Source: DSNY01 sp964539745
Lineage (GTDB): Bacteria; Pseudomonadota; Gammaproteobacteria; Burkholderiales; Burkholderiaceae_F
DNA length: 43,482 nucleotides
Direction of reading: 5' to 3'
Assembly (NCBI GenBank): GCA_964539745.1
Contig: CAZIJU010000025.1
Span: 1 to 43,482 of the forward strand
The translations under genes and the position numbers were made by a program. How positions within the stretch are numbered: the first letter of the stretch is position 1; the number at the start of each line of letters is the position of its first letter. Shown here one piece after another: positions 7,991-16,074 of the stretch. The notes beneath the pieces are model-generated. The model searched no databases and was not told where the DNA came from. It saw only the letters and a program-made list of their open reading frames with translations.

Positions 7991-8449
7991 GTGAATACGA
8001 AGCAGGGCATTCAGGAAGATACGCAATCCGAAGCGCGTGACGGCGACGACGCCGTGCGCGAGCACGCGTCGCCGGTCGTGCGCTGGCTGCTGCTCGGCGC
8101 CGGCACCGTGTGCGTCGCGCTCGGGCTGGTCGGTCTCTTTCTGCCGGTTCTGCCGACCACGCCGTTCATGCTGCTCGCCGCTGCCTGCTACGCGCGCGCA
8201 TCGAAGCGCTTCTACTACTGGCTGCTTTCGAACCGCACCTTCGGTCCGATGATCCACGAGTGGCGCAAGCATCGTTCGATCCCGTACCGGACCAAGATAG
8301 CGGCGATCGGCCTGATGCTCGTGACGCTCGCGATCTCGATCGTCTTTTTCGTCGAGCCGGCGTGGCTGAAGGCCGTGCTGGCCGCGATGGGGCTGGCGCT
8401 CGCCGTGTGGATGTACCGGCTGCCTTCGCGCGATCGGGCGAAGCGCTGA
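7991..8449 (+). CDS. YbaN-like DUF454 inner-membrane protein
   Basis: This is a 152-residue protein of the DUF454 (YbaN) family, whose molecular role is not known. It starts with GTG at 7991. About 30 hydrophilic residues are followed by a hydrophobic helix (WLLLGAGTVCVALGLVGLFL), the family signature LPVLPTTPFMLLAAACYARAS, then SKRFYYWLLSNRTFGPMIHEW and two more helices (IAAIGLMLVTLAISIVFFV; LKAVLAAMGLALAVWMYRLP). The N-terminal hydrophilic extension is longer than in E. coli YbaN, and an internal start is possible but has no better ribosome site. It is convergent with the Vgb-like gene 43 bases downstream. Confidence 0.92.
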   Translation: MNTKQGIQEDTQSEARDGDDAVREHASPVVRWLLLGAGTVCVALGLVGLFLPVLPTTPFMLLAAACYARASKRFYYWLLSNRTFGPMIHEWRKHRSIPYRTKIAAIGLMLVTLAISIVFFVEPAWLKAVLAAMGLALAVWMYRLPSRDRAKR

Positions 8450-8458
8450 CCCAAGCCA

Positions 8459-8485
8459 CTGGATTCCCCCTTTCGCGGAAACGAC
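8459..8485. repeat. Degenerate dispersed repeat remnant
   Basis: The stretch resembles a dispersed betaproteobacterial repeat whose core I recall as GGATTCCCGCTTTCGCGGGA. Here it reads GGATTCCCCCTTTCGCGGAA, so the hairpin is damaged. It sits between two convergent genes, where it might still slow transcription. Confidence 0.45.
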
Positions 8486-8492
8486 ATCGGGT

Positions 8493-9449
8493 TCAACGAG
8501 AACGCACGACGACCAGCCGATCGTTGCCCGACTCGGCGCCCCACGCTTCGCCGGGCCGGCCGAGCATCTGGCGGACGTTGGCGCCGCGTTCGTTGCTCGG
8601 AAAGCTCGTGAACTTCTCGGTGGCCGGATCGAAGCGGACGATCGCGTTGGCGCCGAAGTCCGTCAGCCACACCTGGTCGCGCTCGTCGACGTAGACGGAG
8701 TAGGTGCGCGGACGTTCGCCGGGCAGCTTCCACTGACGCCAACTCCTGTTCGCAGGGTCGTAGACGCTCACCTGGCCCGAATTCCATTCGCTGATCCACA
8801 GCCGGCCCTTCGAGTCGGACCACACGCGGCGCGCGCCCTGGTCCGGCGTGGGCGGCTCGATCACCGTGGCCTTGCCGGTGTCGATGTCGACGTGCGCGAG
8901 ATGACTGCCCGCGAGGGAAACGTAGTAGATGTCGCCTTTCGGCGTAGCCGCGATGCCGTAAGGTCCGCGCCCGCGCGGCGCGTTCCACACGCGTACTTCG
9001 CCGGTCTTCGGGTTGACGCTGCCGTAGTAGCCGGACTGGCCGGTGAACCACAGCAGCCCGTTGCGATCGAACGCGGCCGTGTTCAGGTTCGTGTAGGGCG
9101 TGCCCGCCGGCAGCGGAAAGCTCTTCACTTCGCGCGTCTTCGGATCGACGCGAACGATCGCGTTCAGCCCGCTGTCGGTCACCCAGGCCGCGCCGTCGGG
9201 ACCGACGATCACGCCGTGCGGCGCCGAGCCGCGACCGAGCGGAATTTGTTCGGTCTTACCCGTTCCCGGATCGAGCCGGCCGAGCGCACCCTGACGCTGC
9301 GCCGTGTACCACACGCTGCCGTCCGGCGCGGGCGCGACGTCGTGCGGACCGGCGCCGCGCGGAACGGGGAAGTAGTGCACCTCCTGTGCGGCGCTGCTTC
9401 CGGCAACGAAAGCGAGCGTCGCGCAGATCGACAACAGTCGGCGATTCAT
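8493..9449 (-). CDS. Exported Vgb-like beta-propeller protein
   Basis: This is a 318-residue protein related to virginiamycin B lyase (Vgb) and NHL-type propellers. The start is the ATG at 9449, with GGGAGGGAA just upstream. The N-terminus is a signal peptide (MNRRLLSICATLAFVAGSSA, cut before QEV), so the mature protein is periplasmic or secreted. The propeller repeats are obvious: HDVAPAPDGSVWYTAQ, HGVIVGPDGAAWVTDSG, FDRNGLLWFTGQSG, IAATPKGDIYYVS, VWSDSKGRLWISEWNSG and VYVDERDQVWLTDFGANAIV. The last strongly matches the Vgb family. Export makes antibiotic lysis in the cytoplasm unlikely, and the natural ligand is unknown. It is third in an apparent operon with the TPR protein (40-base gap) and the lipoprotein. 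Confidence 0.88.
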   Translation of the reverse strand: MNRRLLSICATLAFVAGSSAAQEVHYFPVPRGAGPHDVAPAPDGSVWYTAQRQGALGRLDPGTGKTEQIPLGRGSAPHGVIVGPDGAAWVTDSGLNAIVRVDPKTREVKSFPLPAGTPYTNLNTAAFDRNGLLWFTGQSGYYGSVNPKTGEVRVWNAPRGRGPYGIAATPKGDIYYVSLAGSHLAHVDIDTGKATVIEPPTPDQGARRVWSDSKGRLWISEWNSGQVSVYDPANRSWRQWKLPGERPRTYSVYVDERDQVWLTDFGANAIVRFDPATEKFTSFPSNERGANVRQMLGRPGEAWGAESGNDRLVVVRSR

Positions 9450-9489
9450 CGGTTCCCTCCCGAGTCCTGTGTGCGTCGCCGGCGGGCGA

Positions 9490-10419
9490 TCAATCCGCGC
9501 CCTTTGCACGCAGCCGGGCGAGCCGCGCAGCTTCGTTCTTCACGAGCCATTCGTCCCGACCGAGGAGTTCCGCCGCGCGGCGGAAATACGGCCGCGCTTC
9601 GTCGGTCTTTCCGCGCGCATCGAGCAGTTCGGCGATTTCCTCGAACACGTAACCGCTCGGCTTGCCGGCGGCCGCGTGTTCGAACTCCAGGGCGCGCTGG
9701 ATCGACAGCGCTTCGTCGCCGCGGTTCAGCAGCCGCAGGCAGCGGCCGACCGCGTACTTCGCGAAGCGGATCCGCTCGGGCCGCTTGCGCGCGGTCCATT
9801 CGGCGAGCGCCTCCTCGAACAGCGGCAGCGCCTCGGCGTAGCGGCCCAGGTCGTGCAGATCCCAGGCGGAGTTGTTCAGCATCGCCGGGATCAGCGCATG
9901 CGCCTTGGCATCCTGCGATGCGCGCGCGAGGGCGAGCCCGCGGCGGTTCCACTGGACTGCGTCCAACGATCCGCCGTAGGTGATCGCCACCATGTGCGCG
10001 GCGTCGACCGCCAAGCCGTCGAGTTTCTCGGCCCGGCCGCGCTCCCACGCCTGCAGGAACAGCGCGCGCGCCCTTTCGCGCTCGCCGGCCGAGTTGAAGC
10101 TGCGTCCGCGCTCGAGCAGGTAACGCACTCGCGGGCGCGGGCCGGCGGCGGCGAGCTGCGGTTCGACTTCGTCGAGCAGCGCGCGCGCCCGCGCGAAGTC
10201 GCGCCGCAGCGAAAACGTGCGCGCGACTTGCGTCAGCAGTTCGAGCTTGTCGTCGCCCTGTGCCCGTTCGAGCGCGGCGCGGAAGCGCGTCTCGCTCGCT
10301 GCCGGGTCGGCGTACTCCCACAGCGCGTCGATGTCCATCGCCGACGCGCTGTGCGCCGTGGTGCCCACGAACACCGCGAGCACGACGTGGCTGAGCACAC
10401 GCGCGCGCAGCGATCGCAC
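9490..10419 (-). CDS. Exported TPR-repeat protein
   Basis: A 309-residue protein starts with GTG at 10419, 12 bases after the lipoprotein gene ends. The N-terminus is a signal peptide (VRSLRARVLSHVVLAVFVGT, then THSASA-like cleavage before MDIDALW). The rest is helical and built of tetratricopeptide-like repeats: ASETRFRAALERAQGDDKLE, RDFARARALLDEVEPQLAAA, GERERARALFLQAWERGR, GRYAEALPLFEEALAEWTAR and GKTDEARPYFRRAAELLGRD. TPR proteins act as scaffolds, so a periplasmic protein-protein role with its operon partners is plausible, but the partner is unknown. No catalytic motif is seen. Confidence 0.82.
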   Translation of the reverse strand: MRSLRARVLSHVVLAVFVGTTAHSASAMDIDALWEYADPAASETRFRAALERAQGDDKLELLTQVARTFSLRRDFARARALLDEVEPQLAAAGPRPRVRYLLERGRSFNSAGERERARALFLQAWERGRAEKLDGLAVDAAHMVAITYGGSLDAVQWNRRGLALARASQDAKAHALIPAMLNNSAWDLHDLGRYAEALPLFEEALAEWTARKRPERIRFAKYAVGRCLRLLNRGDEALSIQRALEFEHAAAGKPSGYVFEEIAELLDARGKTDEARPYFRRAAELLGRDEWLVKNEAARLARLRAKGAD

Positions 10420-10431
10420 GGCGTCGCGGGA

Positions 10432-11010
10432 TCAGGTCGTCGATCCGCCGCGGCGCGGCGCGTGCGGATTGCGTGGCCCGCTGCGCTGGCCGTCCGGCGC
10501 TTCCTCGATGTCGAACTTGAATTCCCGGATCAGCTGGCCGTCGATGTAGATGCGCATCGCGTGCGCGCCGATCGGATCGCCGGGCGCGTAGCGCCATTCG
10601 TTGGCGATGAAGCCGAGCCGTGTCGGGACGATTCGTTCGGTGACTGCGGTCTTGCGGTCGGGCGAGATCGTGTAGATGCCGAGTGCCTCGCCGGGCCCCC
10701 AGGTCGGCGGCGGCTCGGGCAGCTCGAACTCCTCGCGCCAGATCACGGTCGGCTTGTCCGTCTTGAAGACGATGTACCAGCCGTACGGTGCCGCCGTGAT
10801 CGCCGGGAACTTGTTCGTTTCGAACAAAATGCGACGGCCGCTCGAATCGGCGCCGAAAACGCCGAATTGCGCGGAAATCACCTCCACGTGCGCGGCCTTG
10901 AGCGTCGACACGGCCGGCGCCGCCGGCGCGGTGTGCAGGGCACCCGGTGTTGCGCAACCCAGGAGCAGAACGGAAAGGGCTGCGGGGGCGAGTGAGCTGA
11001 ACTTCGTCAT
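10432..11010 (-). CDS. Predicted lipoprotein of unknown function
   Basis: This is a 192-residue protein from the ATG at 11010, with AAGGGAGG upstream. The N-terminus MTKFSSLAPAALSVLLLGCA ends in a lipobox (LLGC, cysteine 19), so it should be lipid-anchored. The residue after cysteine is alanine, which does not signal inner-membrane retention, so the outer membrane is likely. The mature part includes SSGRRILFETNKFPAITAAP and YGWYIVFKTDKPTVIWREEF, and looks like an all-beta domain. The C-terminus is rich in Arg and Pro. I do not recognise the family. It is the first gene of a three-gene minus-strand run with the TPR and Vgb-like proteins. Confidence 0.78.
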   Translation of the reverse strand: MTKFSSLAPAALSVLLLGCATPGALHTAPAAPAVSTLKAAHVEVISAQFGVFGADSSGRRILFETNKFPAITAAPYGWYIVFKTDKPTVIWREEFELPEPPPTWGPGEALGIYTISPDRKTAVTERIVPTRLGFIANEWRYAPGDPIGAHAMRIYIDGQLIREFKFDIEEAPDGQRSGPRNPHAPRRGGSTT

Positions 11011-11171
11011 GGTCGGCCTCCCTTGGCGCAACGCGCGACGCGCCGTTGACGCAAACATTCTAGGCGTCAACCGCTGCCCCGCGCAGCGGCGGAAAGGCGC
11101 CCGAATCCCAACAATATTTCTGACAAGCTGCGCGCGGCGCGGTTCGCGCCGAAGCGCGGCGGCTTACGCAG

Positions 11172-13082
11172 TCAGTCTGCGCGCGCGTGCACCCTGCCGC
11201 GTCCTTCGTTGCGTGAATGCTCGGCCGCCGGCGCTTTGGGCCGCGGCCCGCCTTCGACCGGACCGCGATCTTTCGGCTGCGGCCGAACGTGCTCGCGCGG
11301 TGGTTCGACGCGGGGCGGCGCGACGCGCGGTTGTTCTACCCGAGGTGGGTCGACCTGCGGCAGCCGATGGCCGGGGGGCGGCTGAACGGCGGCGGGCGGT
11401 CGAACGCCATCGGGAACCGGCACGTTGCGCTTCGGCGGCAGCCGCGGCTCGACGTCGGAACCGCGTTGTCGCGGCGCGGGCAGCGCCGGCTGGTCGGGCA
11501 CGGCAGCGGGCGGCTGCGCGGGGGCTGCGACCGGGGGAAGCGTCCGCTTGGGCGGCGCCTCGGTGGCGCGCTCCGGCGTGGGCATCGCCCGAACGCGATC
11601 GCCGTCCGGGCGCCGCTGCGTCGCGGGCGGCGCACCGTCGCGGGGTTGGGGTTGGACGCGCTGCTCGTCGCCACGCCGGTCCGGTTTCGGTCCGCCTGCG
11701 TCACGCACGTCAGGGCTGCCCAAGGGGGGCGGCGAAGTCAGCGCGCTGCCGAGCAAGCGCTTTTTGCTCGCCTCACCCGCCACGACCACCGGCGGGGTCG
11801 TCCGCGTCGGAATCTTGACCCAGTCGCTTGGCGCCGGGCGAGCGACGTTGTGCACGGGCACGCGGCGCAGCAGCGCGTCGCCCGGCGCCCAAGTCGATCG
11901 ATCAGGGTGCTGATGGACGTAACGCGGCGGTGGGTTGATCACCGTGATCTGGTTGATGTTGATGACGTGCTGGACGTTCACGTAGTTGATGTGGCGGCGC
12001 GAGCAGCGGTAGTAAGGGATAAAGACCTCGTGCGGACCAAGCGGGGCCCAGCCGACCGTGACGCCGACGCTGACGCCGGGGGTCCCGTACCAGACCACCA
12101 GCGCCGGCGCGTAGACTGGACGCGGCACGATGATGCCGGGCACCCAGCCCCAGACGCCGCCGATGATCACCCAGCGTCCGTAGTGAAACGGCGCAAAGCC
12201 CCAAGGCGCCCCGTCGATCCAGGTCCAGCCCCACGGCGCGATCCAGGCCCAGCGGCCATAGCGATAAGGCGCCCAGCCGATCGGCACGCCCGACGGGAAC
12301 CACACCGGGCCGTAGTTCTCGACGGTGCGCCACTGGCCGTATTCGTCGAGGCTCTCGATACCGGTGGTCTCCTCCGAAACGTAATGACGGCTGCGCAGCG
12401 CGTCGTCGCGCCGGTCGCGTGCGGCAACCCAGTCGTCGAATGCGTCGGGCGCCGGCGTGACGAGCTGGAACGATACGGTCGGGTACGAGCCCACCTCGCC
12501 GCGCTGGCCGCTTTGCACGACGAAGGTGTTGCGGCCGGCGCTGATGCGCGCGTAACCGACGTGCACTGTGACCGCCGTGACGCCGGCCGCGCGGTCTACA
12601 TCGAGTCGATAGCGGCCCACGTCTTCCAGCGCGATGCGCTCGCGCGGCGTCAGCAGATCGATTTCGCGCAGCAGGTCTCGGTTGCGAACGCGCAGCGCGG
12701 CGGTTCCGCGCTGGACGATGATCTGGATCGCCTCGTCGTCGATGCGATTGAAGTCGACGTCGGTCTCGTCGTCGAGGCGCACCGCCAAGGAACCGATGCG
12801 CACCTCGGCGCGGCCGGCGCGGCCGGTGCTCAACCGTTGCTGCGACGTGATCGGCCAGTTCAGTACTGCGGCTTCCGATTCGCCGTCGCGCAGATCGGTC
12901 AGGGTGACGGGCCCGGCAAGCAGCGCGATTCGGCCGGCGCGGGCAGGCGGGTCGGCGTACCCCTCGCCCGGGTCCGTACGCGCCGATGGCGCCGTCACGG
13001 CGCAGGCGGTCGCCAGGACGAATATCGCGAGATGCGTGAGGCTCGTGCGGAACCATCGATACCCGCGCTGGTGGATCAACAT
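11172..13082 (-). CDS. FecR/DUF6600-like exported protein with proline-rich tail
   Basis: A 636-residue exported protein starts at ATG 13082, preceded by TCGAGG. After a hydrophobic export signal (SLTHLAIFVLATACAVTA; an ATAC site makes a lipoprotein possible but not clear) comes a FecR-like domain (GRAEVRIGSLAVRLDDETDV; IVQRGTAALRVRN; TVHVGYARISAG). Next is a Trp/Tyr/Gly-rich domain resembling DUF6600: EYGQWRTVENYGPVWFPSG, IGWAPYRYGRWAWIAPWGW, WGFAPFHYGRWVIIGGVWGW. The last 200 residues are mostly Pro, Arg, Gln and Lys with PPRV/EPPR repeats and look disordered; such tails may thread through or bind the cell wall. The role is unknown and it stands alone, divergent from the YncE-like operon. 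Confidence 0.85.
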   Translation of the reverse strand: MLIHQRGYRWFRTSLTHLAIFVLATACAVTAPSARTDPGEGYADPPARAGRIALLAGPVTLTDLRDGESEAAVLNWPITSQQRLSTGRAGRAEVRIGSLAVRLDDETDVDFNRIDDEAIQIIVQRGTAALRVRNRDLLREIDLLTPRERIALEDVGRYRLDVDRAAGVTAVTVHVGYARISAGRNTFVVQSGQRGEVGSYPTVSFQLVTPAPDAFDDWVAARDRRDDALRSRHYVSEETTGIESLDEYGQWRTVENYGPVWFPSGVPIGWAPYRYGRWAWIAPWGWTWIDGAPWGFAPFHYGRWVIIGGVWGWVPGIIVPRPVYAPALVVWYGTPGVSVGVTVGWAPLGPHEVFIPYYRCSRRHINYVNVQHVININQITVINPPPRYVHQHPDRSTWAPGDALLRRVPVHNVARPAPSDWVKIPTRTTPPVVVAGEASKKRLLGSALTSPPPLGSPDVRDAGGPKPDRRGDEQRVQPQPRDGAPPATQRRPDGDRVRAMPTPERATEAPPKRTLPPVAAPAQPPAAVPDQPALPAPRQRGSDVEPRLPPKRNVPVPDGVRPPAAVQPPPGHRLPQVDPPRVEQPRVAPPRVEPPREHVRPQPKDRGPVEGGPRPKAPAAEHSRNEGRGRVHARAD

Positions 13083-13243
13083 GCTCGACCTCGAAGGATG
13101 TGCAGCGCTTGTAGCACGCAACCGTGCATGCCGTTTGCTGTTGCGTCAACGGCCGGCCGCCGCGCTGCGTGCACGGGTGAAACAACTGGTTGCAGTTCGC
13201 AAACCGGGGTTTTTCGCGGTGCAGCGGCAACCGCGCAGGCGGA

Positions 13244-13249
13244 TAGAAT
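13244..13249 (+). promoter_or_regulatory. Likely -10 box of the YncE-like operon
   Basis: TAGAAT in the context TAGAATCGGCGC lies 22 bases before the GTG start. The same -10 and downstream context recur upstream of several genes in the window. No clear -35 lies 16-18 bases upstream, so this rests on the -10 alone. Confidence 0.45.
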
Positions 13250-13271
13250 CGGCGCACCGAGGAGGGGCATC

Positions 13272-14273
13272 GTGGGCTTGCTTGCAGGAATGAGGGTCAC
13301 GGCTGGGCAATGGAGCGTCGTCGTCGCTGCGCTTGCCGCCGTGCCGGTAGCCGGCTGGGGCAACGTGGTGGTCGTGCTGAACTCCGGCGAAGCATCCGTC
13401 AGCCTGATCGATCCGGCAACGCGAAGCGAGATCCGGCGCTTCGACGTCGGCAAGGAGCCGCACCACCTGATGCGCACCCCCGACGGTCGCGCGTTGATCG
13501 TTGCCAATGCGATGAGCAACGACCTGCACTTCCTCGATCCGGTGACGGGCGAGGTGCAGCGGCGCATGCGCAACGTGCCCGACCCGTATCAGCTCGGCTA
13601 TTCGCCGGACCGCAAGTGGTTCGTGACCGCTGCGCTGCGGCTGGATCGCGTCGACGTCTATTCCGTCGAAGGCGAGGGCGCGCAGGTCACGTTCCGTCCC
13701 GTGCGGCAGATCGCGCTGGCGAAGGCTCCGAGCCACCTAACCTTCTCCGCCGACAGCCAGTTCGCGTTCGTCACGCTGCAGGAAAGCCACGAAGTCGCCG
13801 CGATTCGCCTGGCCGATCAGACCGTCACCTGGAAGATCAAGGTCGGCGATCTGCCGGCCGGCATCTGGATGACCCCCGACGACCGGCACCTTTTGGTCGG
13901 TGTCATGGGACAGGACTACGTGGAAGTGATCGACTGGCGCGCGCAGAAAACCGTCAAGCGCATCACGACCGGCAAAGGCGCGCACAACTTCCGGCCGCTG
14001 GGCGACGGGCGGCACCTGTTCGTCAGCAACCGCGTCGAAGACACCGTGAGCCTGATCGACCAGATCACGCTGGAGAAGAAATTCGACATCCCCGTGCCGC
14101 ATGGCCCGGACTGCATGGAGGTCAGCGCCGACGGCAAGCTGTTGTGGGTGACGCAGCGCTGGGCCAAGCGCGTGGCTGTCGTCGACATCGCCGCGCGCAG
14201 GGTCGTGCAGACGATCCCGGTCGGAAAGTCGCCGCACGGCATCTTCTTCGCCAACTCCGCCCCCTGGAAATGA
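13272..14273 (+). CDS. YncE-like exported beta-propeller protein
   Basis: A 333-residue protein of the YVTN/YncE propeller type. The GTG at 13272 is preferred because GGAGGGG sits 7-8 bases before it; the ATG at 13290 has a poorly spaced site. The start region VGLLAGMRVTAGQWSVVVAA then LAAVPVAG is a signal sequence, so the protein is periplasmic. Repeats include NVVVVLNSGEASVSLIDPAT, RTPDGRALIVANAMSNDLHF, GYSPDRKWFVTAALRLDRVD, FSADSQFAFVTLQESHEVAA, PDDRHLLVGVMGQDYVEVID, HLFVSNRVEDTVSLID and KLLWVTQRWAKRVAVVDI. Its stop overlaps the start of the deacetylase gene by 4 bases (ATGA), so the two are translationally coupled. Confidence 0.88.
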   Translation: MGLLAGMRVTAGQWSVVVAALAAVPVAGWGNVVVVLNSGEASVSLIDPATRSEIRRFDVGKEPHHLMRTPDGRALIVANAMSNDLHFLDPVTGEVQRRMRNVPDPYQLGYSPDRKWFVTAALRLDRVDVYSVEGEGAQVTFRPVRQIALAKAPSHLTFSADSQFAFVTLQESHEVAAIRLADQTVTWKIKVGDLPAGIWMTPDDRHLLVGVMGQDYVEVIDWRAQKTVKRITTGKGAHNFRPLGDGRHLFVSNRVEDTVSLIDQITLEKKFDIPVPHGPDCMEVSADGKLLWVTQRWAKRVAVVDIAARRVVQTIPVGKSPHGIFFANSAPWK

Positions 14274-15103
14274 CGGTGTGGCGTCCCGATTGCGGTCTCG
14301 GCGCGACCGCCTGGCTCGCCGTGATGCTGCTCGTGGCCTTGCCGGCGGCGGCATCGGACTGCCGCGGCACCGTGTACCTGACGTTCGACACCGGCAACAT
14401 GCGTCACGCCGAGGAGATCGCGCGGATCCTGCGCAAGCACGACGTGCAGGCGACCTTCTTTCTCGCCAACGAACGAACCCCGCGCGGCGACCACGCGCTC
14501 GACGCGAGCTGGCGCGAATACTGGAAAGCGCGCGTCGCTGAAGGGCACGCCTTCGGCAGCCACACCTGGCGGCACGGCCGCTTCGTCGCCGATACGCCGG
14601 ACGGCGGCGTGCGTTACCGGCCGCAATTCGGTGATTCGGCGGGTCGCACGATCGCGCTTTCGCCCGCGCAGGTGTGCGACGAACTCGAGCGCGTGAACGA
14701 CGCGTTCGCCGCGCTGACCGGGCGCCGCCTTGAAGCGCTTTGGCGAGCGCCCGGGGGGGTGACGACGCCGAACGCGCTTGCCGCGGCGAGCGGCTGCGGG
14801 TACTCGCACGTGCACTGGGCCGATGCGGGTTTTCTCGGCGACGAACTGCCGTCGGAGACGCATCCGAACGAGAAACTCCTTGCGCGTGCGCTCGATCGCG
14901 TGCGCGACGGCGACGTGCTGATGGCGCACCTCGGCATCTGGTCGCGGCGCGACCCGTTCGCGCCGACGATCGACCCGTTGATCGCCGGACTCAAGCAGCG
15001 CGGCCTCTGCTTCCGCACGTTGCGCGAGCACCCGCAGTATCGCGCCGCGGGCGCCGCGCGGCCTGCGCAACTGGCCGCCGCGCGCGCAACGGCGTCGAGG
15101 TGA
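14270..15103 (+). CDS. Polysaccharide deacetylase (NodB-type) with altered TFDT motif
   Basis: A 277-residue carbohydrate esterase 4 family protein with a signal sequence (GATAWLAVMLLVALPAAA). The NodB motifs can be followed. Motif 1 is TFDTGN, with D40 as the expected base, but T41 stands where the second, metal-binding aspartate normally lies. Motif 2 is HTWRH (H98 and H102, metal ligands). Motif 3 is RAPGG (from R159), and motif 5 is MAHLG (H220). The missing metal-binding aspartate suggests changed metal binding, or an unusual subfamily. The likely substrate is a cell-envelope or secreted N-acetylated sugar polymer. The start ATG overlaps the previous stop and the TGA overlaps a GTG of the next gene, so the gene lies inside a coupled operon. 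Confidence 0.88.
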   Translation: MTVWRPDCGLGATAWLAVMLLVALPAAASDCRGTVYLTFDTGNMRHAEEIARILRKHDVQATFFLANERTPRGDHALDASWREYWKARVAEGHAFGSHTWRHGRFVADTPDGGVRYRPQFGDSAGRTIALSPAQVCDELERVNDAFAALTGRRLEALWRAPGGVTTPNALAAASGCGYSHVHWADAGFLGDELPSETHPNEKLLARALDRVRDGDVLMAHLGIWSRRDPFAPTIDPLIAGLKQRGLCFRTLREHPQYRAAGAARPAQLAAARATASR

Positions 15104-15108
15104 GCAGC

Positions 15109-16065
15109 GTGGACACGTTGCGGCTGTTGTTCGACGCCGTGCAGACGCAGCTCTTCGAGCGTGTGGTGCAGCCGGTGTTGTACGCGTTCGGCGGCATGCG
15201 TTACGTCGAGGACGCGTATACGGCGACCGAGTGGTTTCTGCTCGGCGCGCTGCAGGTCGTGCTGCTGTATGCGGTGCTGCGGCCGCTCGAGGCGCGTTAT
15301 CCCGCCGAGCGCTGGAGCGACCGGCGCGGCATCGGCGTCGATGTCATCTACACGCTTGTGCACCGTCTTGGCGCGATCGCGCTGCTGCTGTATTTCGTGA
15401 TGACGCCGCTCGTCGATCGCCTGGCCCAGGCGCTGCGCGGCGTCGGTTACACGCCGTTCGAACTCGACGCGCTGTGGCCCGGCGTCACCGATGTGCCGAT
15501 CGCGAGCTTCGTCCTCTATCTGATCACGCTGGACTTCGTCGATTACTGGGTGCATCGGGCCCAGCACCGCTTTCGCTGGTGGTGGGCGCTGCACGCTTTG
15601 CACCACTCGCAGCAGAAGATGTCGCTGTGGACCGACAGCCGCAATCACCTGCTCGACAGCGTCATCGTCGAAGGCAACAAGGCGATCGTCGCGTTGGCCA
15701 TCGGCGTCGGCCCGGCGCAGTTCGTCGGACTGATCGTCGCCACGCGCGCGCTGCAGAGCCTGCAGCATGCCAACGTCCGATGGACGCTAGGGCCGCTGCG
15801 GCGCTTGCTGGTCGGACCGGTGTTCCATCGGCGTCATCACGCGATCGGCATCGGCCACGAGGGGCGCCGCTACGGCTGCAACTTTGCGGTCCTGTTCCCG
15901 CTGTGGGACTGGATCTTCGGCACGGCCGACGATCGCCGCACGATCGAACCGACCGGGGTGCGCGATCAGCTTCCGCCGCCGGCCGGCAGCGGGCGCGATT
16001 ACGGACGCGGATTCTGGGCGCAGCAATGGCTCGGATTGAAGCGCCTGTTCGAAGCGTCGGCATGA
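15109..16065 (+). CDS. Sterol desaturase/fatty acid hydroxylase family membrane enzyme
   Basis: A 318-residue integral-membrane di-iron hydroxylase. Histidine clusters define the family: HRAQH (149-153), HALHH (162-166) and HRRHH (240-244). Hydrophobic segments include FLLGALQVVLLYAVLRPL, LVHRLGAIALLLYFVMTPLV and FVLYLITLDFVDYWV. The substrate could be a fatty acid, a lipid head or a terpenoid, and cannot be read from sequence. Two GTG starts are possible. 15109 is preferred because GAGG lies 8 bases before it; 15100 overlaps the deacetylase stop as GTGA. The next gene begins 9 bases after the stop. The pairing with a deacetylase suggests envelope or lipid modification, but that is inference. 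Confidence 0.92.
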   Translation: MDTLRLLFDAVQTQLFERVVQPVLYAFGGMRYVEDAYTATEWFLLGALQVVLLYAVLRPLEARYPAERWSDRRGIGVDVIYTLVHRLGAIALLLYFVMTPLVDRLAQALRGVGYTPFELDALWPGVTDVPIASFVLYLITLDFVDYWVHRAQHRFRWWWALHALHHSQQKMSLWTDSRNHLLDSVIVEGNKAIVALAIGVGPAQFVGLIVATRALQSLQHANVRWTLGPLRRLLVGPVFHRRHHAIGIGHEGRRYGCNFAVLFPLWDWIFGTADDRRTIEPTGVRDQLPPPAGSGRDYGRGFWAQQWLGLKRLFEASA

Positions 16066-16074
16066 GGTGATTCG

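Noticed and set aside
11217..13271. Long plus-strand open frame antisense to the FecR/DUF6600 gene, fused in frame to the YncE-like gene
   Set aside because: It is a GC-rich shadow of the minus-strand gene, rich in Arg, His and Asp. The real plus gene starts at 13272 with a ribosome site and signal peptide.
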